From: Aeromicrobium ginsengisoli | GTDB lineage: Bacteria; Actinomycetota; Actinomycetes; Propionibacteriales; Nocardioidaceae | Assembly (NCBI RefSeq): GCF_004134905.2 | Contig: NZ_SDPQ02000001.1 | Coordinates: forward strand, 186,001 to 250,000 | Direction: 5' to 3' | DNA: 64,000 nucleotides | Shown: one piece after another, positions 1 through 7,956 of the stretch | Layout of the letters: every line of letters starts with the position of its first letter | Position numbering within the stretch: the first letter of the stretch is position 1 | The notes under the pieces: model-generated | What the model saw: the letters and a program-made list of their open reading frames with translations, nothing else | What the model was told of the DNA's origin: nothing | Database searches by the model: none | Program-made: the position numbers and the translations under genes

Positions 1-90
1 CGTCTCGTCCGCGGAGACATTCTGATCGGCATCGTGCTGCTGGTCGTCGCGTGCGTCGTCGGGCCGGGGGGCTACAGCATCTTCAAATAG
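1..90 (+). CDS. C-terminal end of an unidentified membrane-associated protein (5' truncated by the window)
   Basis: The frame is open from the first base and ends in TAG. The 29 visible residues contain a hydrophobic stretch (about residues 8-24: ILIGIVLLVVACVV) and a short tail ending SIFK, which looks like a C-terminal membrane helix. The upstream part is outside the window, so no family can be named. A strong hairpin terminator follows within 10 bases, which supports this being a true gene end. Confidence 0.55.
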   Translation, partial: RLVRGDILIGIVLLVVACVVGPGGYSIFK

Positions 91-95
91 CTGAG

Positions 96-128
96 CGAAG
101 GGCCGCGCACATCGTGCGCGGCCCTTCG
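96..128 (+). terminator. Rho-independent-type hairpin terminator
   Basis: A perfect 15-bp inverted repeat (arms 96-110 and 114-128) closes on the 3-base loop ATC. It begins six bases after the stop of the truncated upstream gene and ends 33 bases before the next start. There is no long T-tract, as is common in high-GC actinobacteria. Confidence 0.85.
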
Positions 129-161
129 TCATGTCCGGCCAGTGGGGCTAGCCTCACTTCT

Positions 162-785
162 ATGCCCCGCTTCATCGACATCCACCCGGACAACCCGCAG
201 CAGCGTTCGGTCGACCAGGCGGCAGCCGTGATCCAGGACGGTGGGCTCATCGCCTATCCGACCGATTCTGGGTACGCGCTCGGCGCCCAGCTGGGCAACA
301 AGGACGCCCTCGACCGCATCCGCACGATCCGCCAGCTCGACGACAAGCACCACTTCACGCTCGTGTGCAAGGACTTCGCCCAGCTCGGCCAGTTCGTGCA
401 CGTCGACAACGCGATCTTCCGCGCGGTCAAAGCGGCGACTCCGGGGCCCTACACGTTCATCCTGCCGGCGACCCGCGAGGTGCCGCGGCGGCTGCTGCAC
501 GAGAAGAAGAAGACCGTCGGCGTACGCATTCCTGACAGCAGGATCGTGACGGCGCTGCTGACCGCCCTCGGTGAGCCCATGCTCTCCACGACCCTGATCC
601 TGCCGGGCGGCACCGAGCCGATGACGACGGCGTGGGAGATCGCCGATGCCCTCGACGGTCAGGTCGACGCGGTCATCGAGTCGGGCGCCGACGTCATCGC
701 CGAGCCGACGACGGTGGTCGACTTCTCCGACGGCTATGCCGAGGTCGTACGCGTCGGTGCCGGCGATCCTGCACCGTTCGAGTAG
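162..785 (+). CDS. Sua5/YciO/YrdC-family protein, YciO type
   Basis: A 207-residue protein of the Sua5/YciO/YrdC superfamily, whose core members make threonylcarbamoyl-adenylate for the t6A modification of ANN-decoding tRNAs. The N-terminal strand and nucleotide-binding motif (IAYPTDSGYALG, about 30-41), the KHHF segment near 58 and a SxTL-like motif (LSTTLILPGG, about 139) fit the fold. The length matches E. coli YciO (about 206) rather than longer Sua5. The ATG at 162 gives the conserved start; an in-frame GTG upstream would run through the terminator hairpin. Whether it is the main t6A enzyme cannot be told from sequence; a separate TsaC/Sua5 is usual in this group. Confidence 0.85.
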   Translation: MPRFIDIHPDNPQQRSVDQAAAVIQDGGLIAYPTDSGYALGAQLGNKDALDRIRTIRQLDDKHHFTLVCKDFAQLGQFVHVDNAIFRAVKAATPGPYTFILPATREVPRRLLHEKKKTVGVRIPDSRIVTALLTALGEPMLSTTLILPGGTEPMTTAWEIADALDGQVDAVIESGADVIAEPTTVVDFSDGYAEVVRVGAGDPAPFE

Positions 786-821
786 CCCCTAGACGTCGGT
801 CGCGGGGCATACGATCGGCAC

Positions 822-1505
822 ATGGCCCAGCCGACGTATGTCCTGGTCCCCGGTGCCGGAGGCGTCGCGGCTTACTGGGCCCTCGTGCGCCGAGAGCTCG
901 ACGGGCGCGGGCTGCCCAGCATCGCCGTCGACCTGCCCGGCGACGACCCGGTCAAGGGTCTGCCGGCGTACGTCGACCTGATCGTCGAGGCGGCTGCCGG
1001 CATCGACGACGTCGTGCTCGTCGCCCAGTCGATCGGTGGGTTCAGCGGGTCCTGGGCGGCCGACCGGCTGCCGACGTCGCGCATCGTGCTGCTCAACGCG
1101 ATGATCCCGCTCCCGGGCGAGACCGCAGGGGAGTGGTGGGATGCCACCGGCTCGGGCGAGGCGAGGCGGGACCACGACATCCGTGAGGGTCGCGACCCGG
1201 ATGCCAACTTCGACCTCGAGACCTACTTCCTGCACGATGTCCCCGCCGACGCGCTCGCCGCTCTCGGCGACGGGGAGCACGGCGAGTCCGACGCGATCTT
1301 CGCCGCACCGTGGGGTCTCGACGCCTGGCCCGACATCCCGACCACGGTCCTCGCCGGGCGCAGCGACCGGTTCTTCCCGTACGCCTTCCAGCAACGGGTC
1401 GCGCGTGAGCGACTCGGCATCGAGGTCACGGAGGTGCCCGGCGGCCATCTGGCTGCGCTGAGCCAGCCCGTCGAGGTCACCCAGGCGATCGTCTCGGCAC
1501 CCTGA
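822..1505 (+). CDS. alpha/beta hydrolase
   Basis: A 227-residue single-domain alpha/beta hydrolase of the short esterase type. Visible parts are the oxyanion loop PGAGG (10-14), the nucleophile elbow AQSIGG with Ser70, the acid in AGRSDRF (Asp182) and the catalytic His in GGHLAAL (His209), so the triad is complete. There is no signal peptide, so it is cytosolic. The next gene starts 18 bp downstream and probably shares its transcript. The substrate cannot be inferred. Confidence 0.85.
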   Translation: MAQPTYVLVPGAGGVAAYWALVRRELDGRGLPSIAVDLPGDDPVKGLPAYVDLIVEAAAGIDDVVLVAQSIGGFSGSWAADRLPTSRIVLLNAMIPLPGETAGEWWDATGSGEARRDHDIREGRDPDANFDLETYFLHDVPADALAALGDGEHGESDAIFAAPWGLDAWPDIPTTVLAGRSDRFFPYAFQQRVARERLGIEVTEVPGGHLAALSQPVEVTQAIVSAP

Positions 1506-1523
1506 ACACCGAAAGGACGCATC

Positions 1524-1910
1524 ATGGTCACGTACGGCACACCGTTCAGCGGCTTCTCCGTCTCCGACGTCCCGGCCGCCAAGGCGTTCTACGCCGACGT
1601 CATCGGACTGGACGTCGAGGAGTCGGAGGGCATGCTGCACCTCGCCCTGGGCGACGGGCATCACGTGCTGGTCTATCCCAAGGGCGAGGCGCATGTGCCG
1701 GCGTCGTTCACGGTGCTCAACCTGCCGGTCGAGGACGTCTCGGCCGCCGTGCGCGAGCTCTCCGAGCGGGGTGTCTCGTTCAAACGCTACGAGGGGATGC
1801 CGCAGGACGACGACGGTGTCATGAAGGGCAACGGACCCGACATCGCCTGGTTCACCGATCCGTCGGGCAACGTCGTCTCGGTCATCGGGGCACCCGGTCC
1901 GGGGCGATGA
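1524..1910 (+). CDS. VOC-family (glyoxalase/bleomycin-resistance fold) protein
   Basis: A 128-residue protein with the paired beta-alpha-beta-beta-beta modules of the vicinal-oxygen-chelate fold: GFSVSDVPAAKAFYADVIGLDV at the start of module 1 and WFTDPSGNVVSVI near the end of module 2. A good ribosome site (GAAAGGA) lies 8 bases before the ATG. Functions in this family range from metal-dependent isomerases to drug-binding proteins, and nothing here selects one. The last 29 bases overlap the end of the convergent MFS gene. Confidence 0.8.
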   Translation: MVTYGTPFSGFSVSDVPAAKAFYADVIGLDVEESEGMLHLALGDGHHVLVYPKGEAHVPASFTVLNLPVEDVSAAVRELSERGVSFKRYEGMPQDDDGVMKGNGPDIAWFTDPSGNVVSVIGAPGPGR

Positions 1911-3069
1911 CGGCGCGGCGAGATCGCGACAGCAGCACCAACGGCGCGGTCAGCACGATCATCGCGACCCCGGCCAGCATGAGCTGCTCGGGGGAGATCG
2001 CGTTGAGCGCCAGGGTGCTGAGCAGCGGCGCGGCGAAGCCCACGTAGGTGAGGCTGTAGAACACCGCGTTGAGCGTGCCGAGATCGTCGGGGTGGGCCAG
2101 GCTCTCGACCGTCGTCAGCCCGCCGACCAGGATCAGCCCGTACGCCGTGCCGAGCAGCATCGCCGCAGGCACGACGAGCCACGTGGCGCCCGACGAGGCG
2201 AGCAACAGGCCCGTGAGCAGCCCTGCGGCGCCTGCGGCGAGCCCGGCGCCGATGATCAGGCGCGGATCGGAGAGCCGCTTGCCCAGCGGCTGCACGGCGA
2301 CGCCGGTCCACAAGGTGAGGCCGGTCAGCGCTCCGGTTACCGCGACGGGTGCGACGCCGATGTCGACGAAGGTCGGGATCGTCGCGAAGCTCGTCGCTGC
2401 GGCGCCAAACACCCACGGCGCCGTGAGCGTGACACCGAGCAGGAACCGCCGGGACCGCATCGCCTGCCAGACCTCCGACCTGCGGCGGCCTTCGTCCTTG
2501 GATCTCGGCACGAACGGCTCCGGAGCATGCCACGCGAGCGCGATGACGCCGACCATCAGCACGAGGTGCGGGACGTACGGCAGCACGGTGGGCCCGGGTA
2601 GCCACTGCGCGAAGATGCCGGCGACGAGTGGCCCGGAGCCGAAGCCGGCCGACAGGGCCAGCGCCGCGCGTCGAGCACCCGTGCCGGGCGGGCCGTCGGC
2701 CGACAGCTCCTTGACCCAGGCGCTGCCGGGCGCGAATGCCGCACCCGAGGCGATGCCCGCCACCAGGCGGCCGAAGAGCAGCACTCCGAGGTGGCCGCCG
2801 CCGACGAGCAGGATGACCGTGCCGATGAACGACAGGACGAGCACGGGCCGCATGACGCGGCGCCGACCGATCCGGTCAGAGATCGGTGCGACGATCAGCA
2901 GCGCCGGGACGAGACCCAGCGCGTACGCCCCGAACAATGCGGTGACGGCCTCGCTGGAGGCGCCGTCCTCCTCGCGATAGACCAGCAGCATCGCGGCGAA
3001 CTGATTGGCACCCCAGCCAACGGCGAACAGGGCCGCGGCGACCCGCAGCCACGCAGGGAAGCGGCTCAC
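1882..3069 (-). CDS. MFS transporter (probable drug/solute exporter)
   Basis: A 395-residue major facilitator with about 12 hydrophobic helices and the signature loop between helices 2 and 3 (PISDRIGRRRVMRPVL). The start is taken as the GTG at 3069 (MSRFPAWLRVAAAL) because the upstream in-frame TTG at 3102 coincides with a -35 box, and a -10-like TACAGT lies six bases before the GTG, suggesting a leaderless mRNA. Its 3' end overlaps the convergent VOC gene by 29 bp. The substrate is unknown. Confidence 0.85.
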   Translation of the reverse strand: MSRFPAWLRVAAALFAVGWGANQFAAMLLVYREEDGASSEAVTALFGAYALGLVPALLIVAPISDRIGRRRVMRPVLVLSFIGTVILLVGGGHLGVLLFGRLVAGIASGAAFAPGSAWVKELSADGPPGTGARRAALALSAGFGSGPLVAGIFAQWLPGPTVLPYVPHLVLMVGVIALAWHAPEPFVPRSKDEGRRRSEVWQAMRSRRFLLGVTLTAPWVFGAAATSFATIPTFVDIGVAPVAVTGALTGLTLWTGVAVQPLGKRLSDPRLIIGAGLAAGAAGLLTGLLLASSGATWLVVPAAMLLGTAYGLILVGGLTTVESLAHPDDLGTLNAVFYSLTYVGFAAPLLSTLALNAISPEQLMLAGVAMIVLTAPLVLLSRSRRAVIAPDRVPR

Positions 3070-3075
3070 GGGGTC

Positions 3076-3102
3076 ACTGTAGGGGTGCCACCCCACGGTC
3101 AA
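3076..3102 (-). promoter_or_regulatory. Predicted promoter of the MFS gene, probably leaderless
   Basis: On the minus strand TTGACC (3102-3097) and TACAGT (3081-3076) are separated by 15 bases, slightly short of the optimum, and the GTG start follows six bases after the -10. The -35 lies over the stop codon of the upstream acetyltransferase. Confidence 0.5.
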
Positions 3103-3644
3103 GCCGTGCGGTCGGCGAGGTCGAGTCCGTAGAGCGCCTTGGCGCCGTCGATCTCGGGGACCAGGACCTGCCAGCCGCGGCCGTCGTAGAGCCGCGCCGC
3201 TGCACCGCCGTCAGGGGTGGTGGCCAGCAGCGCCTTCTGCTGCGGAAGGTCGTGGACGAGACGGTCGTGCAGCAAACCGGCGATGCCTTGTCCGCGATGC
3301 CTCGGGTCGACCACGATGTCGACGAGCTCGAAGTGGTCGCCGACCCAGTTCTCGACGATGTCCGCCGGTGCCGCGCCGGATAGCCAGTCGCTCCAGAACT
3401 GTCCGCGCTTGCCCGTGAACCCATAGGCGTAGCCGGAGGCCTGACCGTCCGTCGTCGCGAGGATCAGGCGGAAGCCTGCCCGGCGTGAGTGACGCGGGAT
3501 CGTCGAGCTGACGAAGTTGTCGGCATCGAGCTGGCTCTCGGGCAGGCTCGGATCTCCATAGGCGGCGAGGTAGATCGCGGCAAGGGCTTGGCGGATCTCG
3601 GCGTCGATCTGCTTGCGCGTCACGGCCTGCACGGTCGTCGTCAT
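3099..3644 (-). CDS. GNAT-family N-acetyltransferase
   Basis: A 181-residue GNAT protein. The acetyl-CoA loop is the segment VVDPRHRGQGIAGLLHDRL (motif A, R/Q-x-x-G-x-G/A), followed by LLATTPDGGAAARLYDGRGW (motif B region). It would transfer acetyl from acetyl-CoA to an unidentified amine. The ATG at 3644 has a GGGGA ribosome site 4 bases upstream; the much longer open frame upstream of it is antisense/alternate-frame sequence of the glycosylase gene. It ends inside the promoter of the MFS gene downstream. Confidence 0.8.
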   Translation of the reverse strand: MTTTVQAVTRKQIDAEIRQALAAIYLAAYGDPSLPESQLDADNFVSSTIPRHSRRAGFRLILATTDGQASGYAYGFTGKRGQFWSDWLSGAAPADIVENWVGDHFELVDIVVDPRHRGQGIAGLLHDRLVHDLPQQKALLATTPDGGAAARLYDGRGWQVLVPEIDGAKALYGLDLADRTA

Positions 3645-3688
3645 GTCATCCCCAACCAGTTGCGATCGGCATTCATTCCGCGAGCTCC

Positions 3689-4624
3689 TCAGATGTGCCG
3701 GTGATCGACCCGCGGCATCCGGGGCCCGCGCCGCTCGCGGGTCGCGAACGGGCTCAGACGGATCAGCTGGACGACCCTGAAACGGTGGGGCCGCCAGGGC
3801 TCGAGCACCTCGGCCAGCTCCACGTCGTCGATCGGGCGGCCGAGCAGGGCGGTGCCGACGTCCTTGGCGACGTGATAGTCGCCGAACGGCACGGCGTCGG
3901 AGTCGCCGAGCGCCCGGATGCCGACCTCGGCGGCGGTCCACACCCCGACTCCGGGGATGCTCCGCAAGCCTCGATAGACCGCCTCGTGGTCGGCAGCGTG
4001 CGTCGTTGCAAGACGATCGACCTGAAGGCCGACGCGGGCGCAGGCCTGAGCCGTCCGGGCGCGCTGCGGGTCGACGCCGGCGCGGTGCCACTCCCACGAC
4101 GGGATCGCGGCCCACTGCTCAGCAGCCGGGAACACGCGCAAGCCGGCCGGAGCAGGCCCCGGCGGCGGTTCGCCGAAGCGGAGCAGCAGGCGGCGCCAGG
4201 CGGCGAACGCATCGAGGCCGACCACCTTCTGCTCGATGACGGCGGCGATCAAGGCCTCGAGGACGCGTCCCGTGCGCGGCGTCCGAAGCCCGGCGTGGCG
4301 GCGGAAGGCGTCGATCAGGACCGGGTGCTGAGGCCGGAATCCCGAAGGGTCGTCCTCGGCACCGACCAGACCCGGCAGGCCGTCGAGCAGCTCCGCTGCG
4401 CCGGGACCCCACGCCTCTGCGCGCACGAGCGTCGGTTCGACCTGCCGCAGGGCGTACGTCACCGGGCCGCTCGCCATGCGACTCGTGCGCCAGAGGATGT
4501 TGCCGTCGCGACGGGTCGTCGGGTCACCCGGGCCGCGCCTGAGCAGGCTCAGGGTCAGCCATACGTTGATGGGGGAGTCGAGGCGCAGCTCGCGGACGAG
4601 GGAGACCTCGGACGCCGCGACCAT
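3689..4624 (-). CDS. DNA-3-methyladenine glycosylase-like HhH-GPD protein
   Basis: A 311-residue protein of the HhH-GPD DNA glycosylase superfamily (AlkA type), which removes alkylated bases from DNA. The N-terminal half is the AlkA-like beta domain (RRGPGDPTTR near residue 30). The helix-hairpin-helix is seen in LRSIPGVGVWTAAEV, followed by the GPD loop with the catalytic Asp region (SDAVPFGDYHVAKD). An alternative ATG at 4657 overlaps the stop of the upstream gene as TGATG and would add 11 residues. The gene is therefore probably cotranscribed with the DUF1992 gene. Confidence 0.8.
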   Translation of the reverse strand: MVAASEVSLVRELRLDSPINVWLTLSLLRRGPGDPTTRRDGNILWRTSRMASGPVTYALRQVEPTLVRAEAWGPGAAELLDGLPGLVGAEDDPSGFRPQHPVLIDAFRRHAGLRTPRTGRVLEALIAAVIEQKVVGLDAFAAWRRLLLRFGEPPPGPAPAGLRVFPAAEQWAAIPSWEWHRAGVDPQRARTAQACARVGLQVDRLATTHAADHEAVYRGLRSIPGVGVWTAAEVGIRALGDSDAVPFGDYHVAKDVGTALLGRPIDDVELAEVLEPWRPHRFRVVQLIRLSPFATRERRGPRMPRVDHRHI

Positions 4625-4656
4625 GAGCCCAGTGTGCCTGTCGCCACCGACGGGCA

Positions 4657-5274
4657 TCAGACGAGGCGGCGTCGCCGAGGACTGAGCCAGGAAAGGAGCC
4701 GGCGCCACCAGGACGAACGAGCCGTGGCTGCCTCGTCGCGTCGGATCTGCTCGAGCACCACTTTCTGGCGAGCGACCCGCGCGACGCGGCGCTCCTGCCA
4801 CGCCGTGATCTCGTCGTCCGCGTCACGCAGGCGAGTGATGACCGGCGGGCCACCCTGCAGCTGGCGGCGTGCCTCGACGATGCGCGCGTTGAAGTCGTCG
4901 ATCACCCGGCGGACGCCCTCCGTGGTGGTCTCGCGGTCGAGTGTCTCGTCCATGCGGGCGTCCTCGGTGCGCAGAGCCAGTGCCGGCGGGAGCACGCCGG
5001 TGATGCGTTCACGCTCGATGAGGCGCTTGAGCCACCAGTCGGGATCGTGAGGTGCGTCGAGGTCCGGGATCGGCTTGCCGGTGCCGGCCAGGTTGTCGAA
5101 GTCACCGCGCCGCATCGCCTGCTGGACCTGGAGCTCGACCCATTGGGCCTGGTTGGCGAGCCGGTTCTCTCGCGCCTCGGCCTCGGACTGCTCGTCCTCG
5201 TGATCGTCCGACGCCGTGGCCTCCGCCTCGAGGCGCGACCGGTATTCGTGCCTCTTGCGGTCGCTGGCACTCAT
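4657..5274 (-). CDS. DUF1992 (DnaJC28-like) protein
   Basis: A 205-residue soluble protein with the DUF1992 signature in its middle: QVQQAMRRGDFDNLAGTGKP then DPDWWLKRLIERE. The domain is named from human DNAJC28, but no J domain is present here and the bacterial function is unknown. The N-terminus is charged and probably helical; the C-terminus is basic (WWRRLLSWLSPRRRR), which could touch membrane or nucleic acid. AAGGAG sits 8 bases before the ATG at 5274. The stop touches the possible start of the glycosylase gene. Confidence 0.8.
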   Translation of the reverse strand: MSASDRKRHEYRSRLEAEATASDDHEDEQSEAEARENRLANQAQWVELQVQQAMRRGDFDNLAGTGKPIPDLDAPHDPDWWLKRLIERERITGVLPPALALRTEDARMDETLDRETTTEGVRRVIDDFNARIVEARRQLQGGPPVITRLRDADDEITAWQERRVARVARQKVVLEQIRRDEAATARSSWWRRLLSWLSPRRRRLV

Positions 5275-5305
5275 CAGGATCACTCCTTCAGGTCGTACCT
5301 CAAGC

Positions 5306-5899
5306 CTAGCCGTCGCGCCTCAGCAGCACGACGCCGTCGACGAGGTCGCTGAGCTCGCCATGATGCATCGCCGTGCGCTCGCGGATCTCGGCGGTGACGA
5401 CCTGCCAGCCGGGGAACAACGCGACTACCTCGTCGATGGTGAAGAGTCGCTCGGGGTGGTCCTTGCCGATGTGCGCCGACGGGTAGTGGCCCACGACGAG
5501 GAGGTGCCCACCCGGCGCGACGGCTGCGCCGAGTCCGCGGTACGCCTGGGAGCGAGGCGGGTCAGGGAGGTGGAAGAACTGGGCGGACACCAGGTCGTAC
5601 CCGCCGGGTGGCGGAGGAGCGGCGACCAGGTCGGCGCGCTCGAACGCGATCTCGACGCCGGCCGCTGAGGCATGTCCGCGCGCCCGTTCGAGCGCCACGC
5701 CGGAGAGGTCGACGGCGGTCACGTCCCAGCCCCTCTGAGCCAGCCACACGGCGTCGGCGCCCTCGCCGCAGCCCACGTCGAGGGCCGTGCCGGGAGTCAT
5801 CGTCGTGACTTCGGCGACGAGCTGCGCGTTGGGCTCGCCACTCCAGATCGAGCCTCGCTCGGCGTACATCGCGTCCCAATCGGCCGCATCGGACGTCAT
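5306..5899 (-). CDS. class I SAM-dependent methyltransferase
   Basis: A 197-residue protein with the Rossmann-like SAM site TALDVGCGEGADAVWLA (motif I, about residues 38-54), acidic residue in VTAVDLS (motif II) and DLVSAQFFHLP (motif IV). A short N-terminal WDAMYAERGSIWSGEPNAQL segment is typical of small methyltransferases near tellurite/thiopurine methyltransferase types. The substrate is unknown. It stands alone on the minus strand, 31 bp after the DUF1992 gene start. Confidence 0.8.
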   Translation of the reverse strand: MTSDAADWDAMYAERGSIWSGEPNAQLVAEVTTMTPGTALDVGCGEGADAVWLAQRGWDVTAVDLSGVALERARGHASAAGVEIAFERADLVAAPPPPGGYDLVSAQFFHLPDPPRSQAYRGLGAAVAPGGHLLVVGHYPSAHIGKDHPERLFTIDEVVALFPGWQVVTAEIRERTAMHHGELSDLVDGVVLLRRDG

Positions 5900-6004
5900 G
5901 CCACGACGCTATCGCGGCGAGCCACCGGGGCCTACGAGCGAGGACGTGCCGTGTGATTGACTCGGAAGCAGACATGTCGTCACTCCCACGTTCACGAGGC
6001 ACCC

Positions 6005-6268
6005 ATGACTGACCATCAGCTCATCGATCACATGGAGAAGCTCAGGTCCCGCCTGGAGGCCTGGCTCCGCGACCTCCCTCCGCGCGAACGACTCGACGAG
6101 CTCGGCACCGTACACGAGACGCTGCAAGCGATGAACCTGATGGTCAAGGCGTTGCGTCGCGACTCGCTCGTGGAGCTCGTCGACGAGTGGGGGATGGCGC
6201 GGGTCAGCGCAGCTCTGGGCGTTTCGGAGGACCGCATCCTTCGACTCATCGCCGAACCGGTTTCCTGA
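6005..6268 (+). CDS. Small hypothetical protein with a predicted C-terminal helix-turn-helix
   Basis: Not recognised. It encodes 87 residues, charged and helical, with no membrane segment. The C-terminal third (ELVDEWGMARVSAALGVSEDRIL) has the spacing of a helix-turn-helix, with the Gly of the turn in ALGVSE. The ATG at 6005 is preferred over an upstream in-frame ATG whose extra 16 residues look unlike protein (His/Arg/Cys rich). It lies directly upstream of the P450 gene, with its own promoter in between, so it could be a local regulator; this is inference. Confidence 0.5.
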   Translation: MTDHQLIDHMEKLRSRLEAWLRDLPPRERLDELGTVHETLQAMNLMVKALRRDSLVELVDEWGMARVSAALGVSEDRILRLIAEPVS

Positions 6269-6315
6269 CAGATTCTCGCGTCAGGCCGCCTCACATCGTG
6301 GGGCTCGCAGGGGTA

Positions 6316-6376
6316 TTGCGGGCCGGTGTGAGGCGCGTTACAGTGCTGATCGACAAACCGAACCGAATTCAGGTTC
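6316..6376 (+). promoter_or_regulatory. Predicted promoter of the P450-ferredoxin operon with a downstream inverted repeat
   Basis: TTGCGG (6316-6321) and TACAGT (6339-6344) are exactly 17 bases apart. Sixteen bases downstream is the inverted repeat GAACC-N7-GGTTC (6360-6376), placed in the 5' leader where a repressor could block transcription. The regulator is unknown. Confidence 0.55.
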
Positions 6377-6426
6377 AAGATCTCACCGGCCACGCACTGC
6401 GCGGCGCACGAGGAAGCGAGACCGTG

Positions 6427-7671
6427 ATGACCAGTCCGGCTGAAGAGCAGACCGAGATATCCCAGAGGGTGCCGACCGGTTGTCCGGTCATCCATCTCGA
6501 CGCATCGGCGCCGCTCGAGGCGGGGGCGCACTGGGCGAAGGCCAATGAGCTGCGGGAGGCCAGCCCGGCGTTCTTCAACAGCCACGCGCAGGGCTACTGG
6601 ATGTTCACGCGCTACGACGAGGTCCGCGAGATGTATCAGCACCCCGAGATCTTCTCCAGCGAGTCGATCACCCCGTGGGAGCCGGACCCGGTCTACCGCT
6701 TCGTGCCCACGCAGATCGACCCGCCTGACCATGCCAAGTACCGCCAGCTGATCAGCCGTTGGTTCGCCCCCAACGCGATCAACCGGATCACGCCGGAGGC
6801 CCATGAGATCGGCCGCCGGCTCGTCGCCGACCTGGCATCCAAGGGGGCGTGCGACTTCGTCACCGACTTCGCGATGCGCCTGCCCACCGAGATCTTCCTG
6901 ACGATCATCGGGGTGCCCAACTCCGACGCCGACCTGTTCGTGCCGTGGGTCGAGGAGTTCTTCGCTGGCTTCGGTGGCGACCTGGAGCAGCAGGCCGCGA
7001 TGGGCGCCGCGCTCGGCGGCATCCGGGGCTATTGGGAGGACGTGCTGGCGGATCGTCGTCAGGACCCTGCCCCGCGTGAGGACGACTTCGTCTCGCTGCT
7101 CGTCAACTCGACGGTCGACGACGAGCCCCTCGGTGACGCGTTGATCCTCGACATCCTCACGGTGCTGGTGCTGGCCGGCCTCGACACGACGCGGGGCCAG
7201 CTCGGCTACCTGTTCCGGCACCTCGCCGAGAACCCGGCCGACCGGCAGCGCCTGATCGCCGAGCCGGAGCTGATCCCGACGGCGGTCGAGGAGTCCCTGC
7301 GGATGTACACGATCATCTTCGGCGACGGCCGCAAGGTCGCCCAGGACACCGACTTCCACGGCTGCCCGCTCAGCAAGGGAGACATGGTCTACGGACTCGT
7401 GTCCGGTGCCAACCGGGACCCGCGGATCTACGAGAACCCCGACGAGTTCGTCGTGGACCGCAAGGCCAACAACCACCTCGGATTCGCCGGTGGCCCGCAC
7501 CGCTGCCTTGGCGCCCACCTCGCCCGCCGCGTGATGCAGGTCGCCGTCGAGGAATGGCTGAAGGTCATCCCCGACTTCACCATCGCGAGCGAGACGCCAT
7601 TGATGGAGCGCGGCGGCGGGGCGATGATGACGCTGCTGAGCCTGCCGCTGACGTGGGAGGTCGCCTCATGA
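6427..7671 (+). CDS. Cytochrome P450
   Basis: A 414-residue bacterial class I cytochrome P450 monooxygenase. The I-helix oxygen-activation motif is AGLDTTRG (250-257), the ExxR pair is in EESLRM, and the heme loop FAGGPHRCLG contains the axial Cys360. It is soluble, with no membrane anchor. The ATG at 6427 follows GAGGAAG. The stop overlaps the ferredoxin start as ATGA, so the redox partner is translationally coupled. A separate ferredoxin reductase is needed and is not in the window. The substrate is unknown. Confidence 0.93.
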   Translation: MTSPAEEQTEISQRVPTGCPVIHLDASAPLEAGAHWAKANELREASPAFFNSHAQGYWMFTRYDEVREMYQHPEIFSSESITPWEPDPVYRFVPTQIDPPDHAKYRQLISRWFAPNAINRITPEAHEIGRRLVADLASKGACDFVTDFAMRLPTEIFLTIIGVPNSDADLFVPWVEEFFAGFGGDLEQQAAMGAALGGIRGYWEDVLADRRQDPAPREDDFVSLLVNSTVDDEPLGDALILDILTVLVLAGLDTTRGQLGYLFRHLAENPADRQRLIAEPELIPTAVEESLRMYTIIFGDGRKVAQDTDFHGCPLSKGDMVYGLVSGANRDPRIYENPDEFVVDRKANNHLGFAGGPHRCLGAHLARRVMQVAVEEWLKVIPDFTIASETPLMERGGGAMMTLLSLPLTWEVAS

Positions 7672-7868
7672 AGCTCACGGTCGACGTCAACATCTGCCGT
7701 GGTCACGGTCGCTGCTACTCGCTGGCCGAAGGCCTTCTGACGTACGACGAGGACGGCTACGTGACACCGCGTGGTCAAGCCATCGACGTGCCCGCCGACC
7801 AGGTGGACGACGCGCGCAACGCCGCGGACTCCTGCCCCGAAGGTGCGATCGACCTGCTCGAGGACTGA
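7668..7868 (+). CDS. 3Fe-4S ferredoxin, P450 redox partner
   Basis: A 66-residue ferredoxin with the P450-partner cluster pattern: Cys10 in NICRGHGRC, where the usual second cysteine is replaced by His13, then Cys16, and Cys56 in SCPEGAI. Three cysteines fit a 3Fe-4S cluster. Its ATG overlaps the P450 stop by 4 bp. It passes electrons from a reductase encoded elsewhere to the P450. Confidence 0.93.
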   Translation: MKLTVDVNICRGHGRCYSLAEGLLTYDEDGYVTPRGQAIDVPADQVDDARNAADSCPEGAIDLLED

Positions 7869-7956
7869 GCCGACGGCTCGTCGCGGGAGACCTGCAACGC
7901 CATGCTCCACAGCATGAGTCGCAGCTCGGCCCGACCGTCGATGTCCTGGGCGCAGC

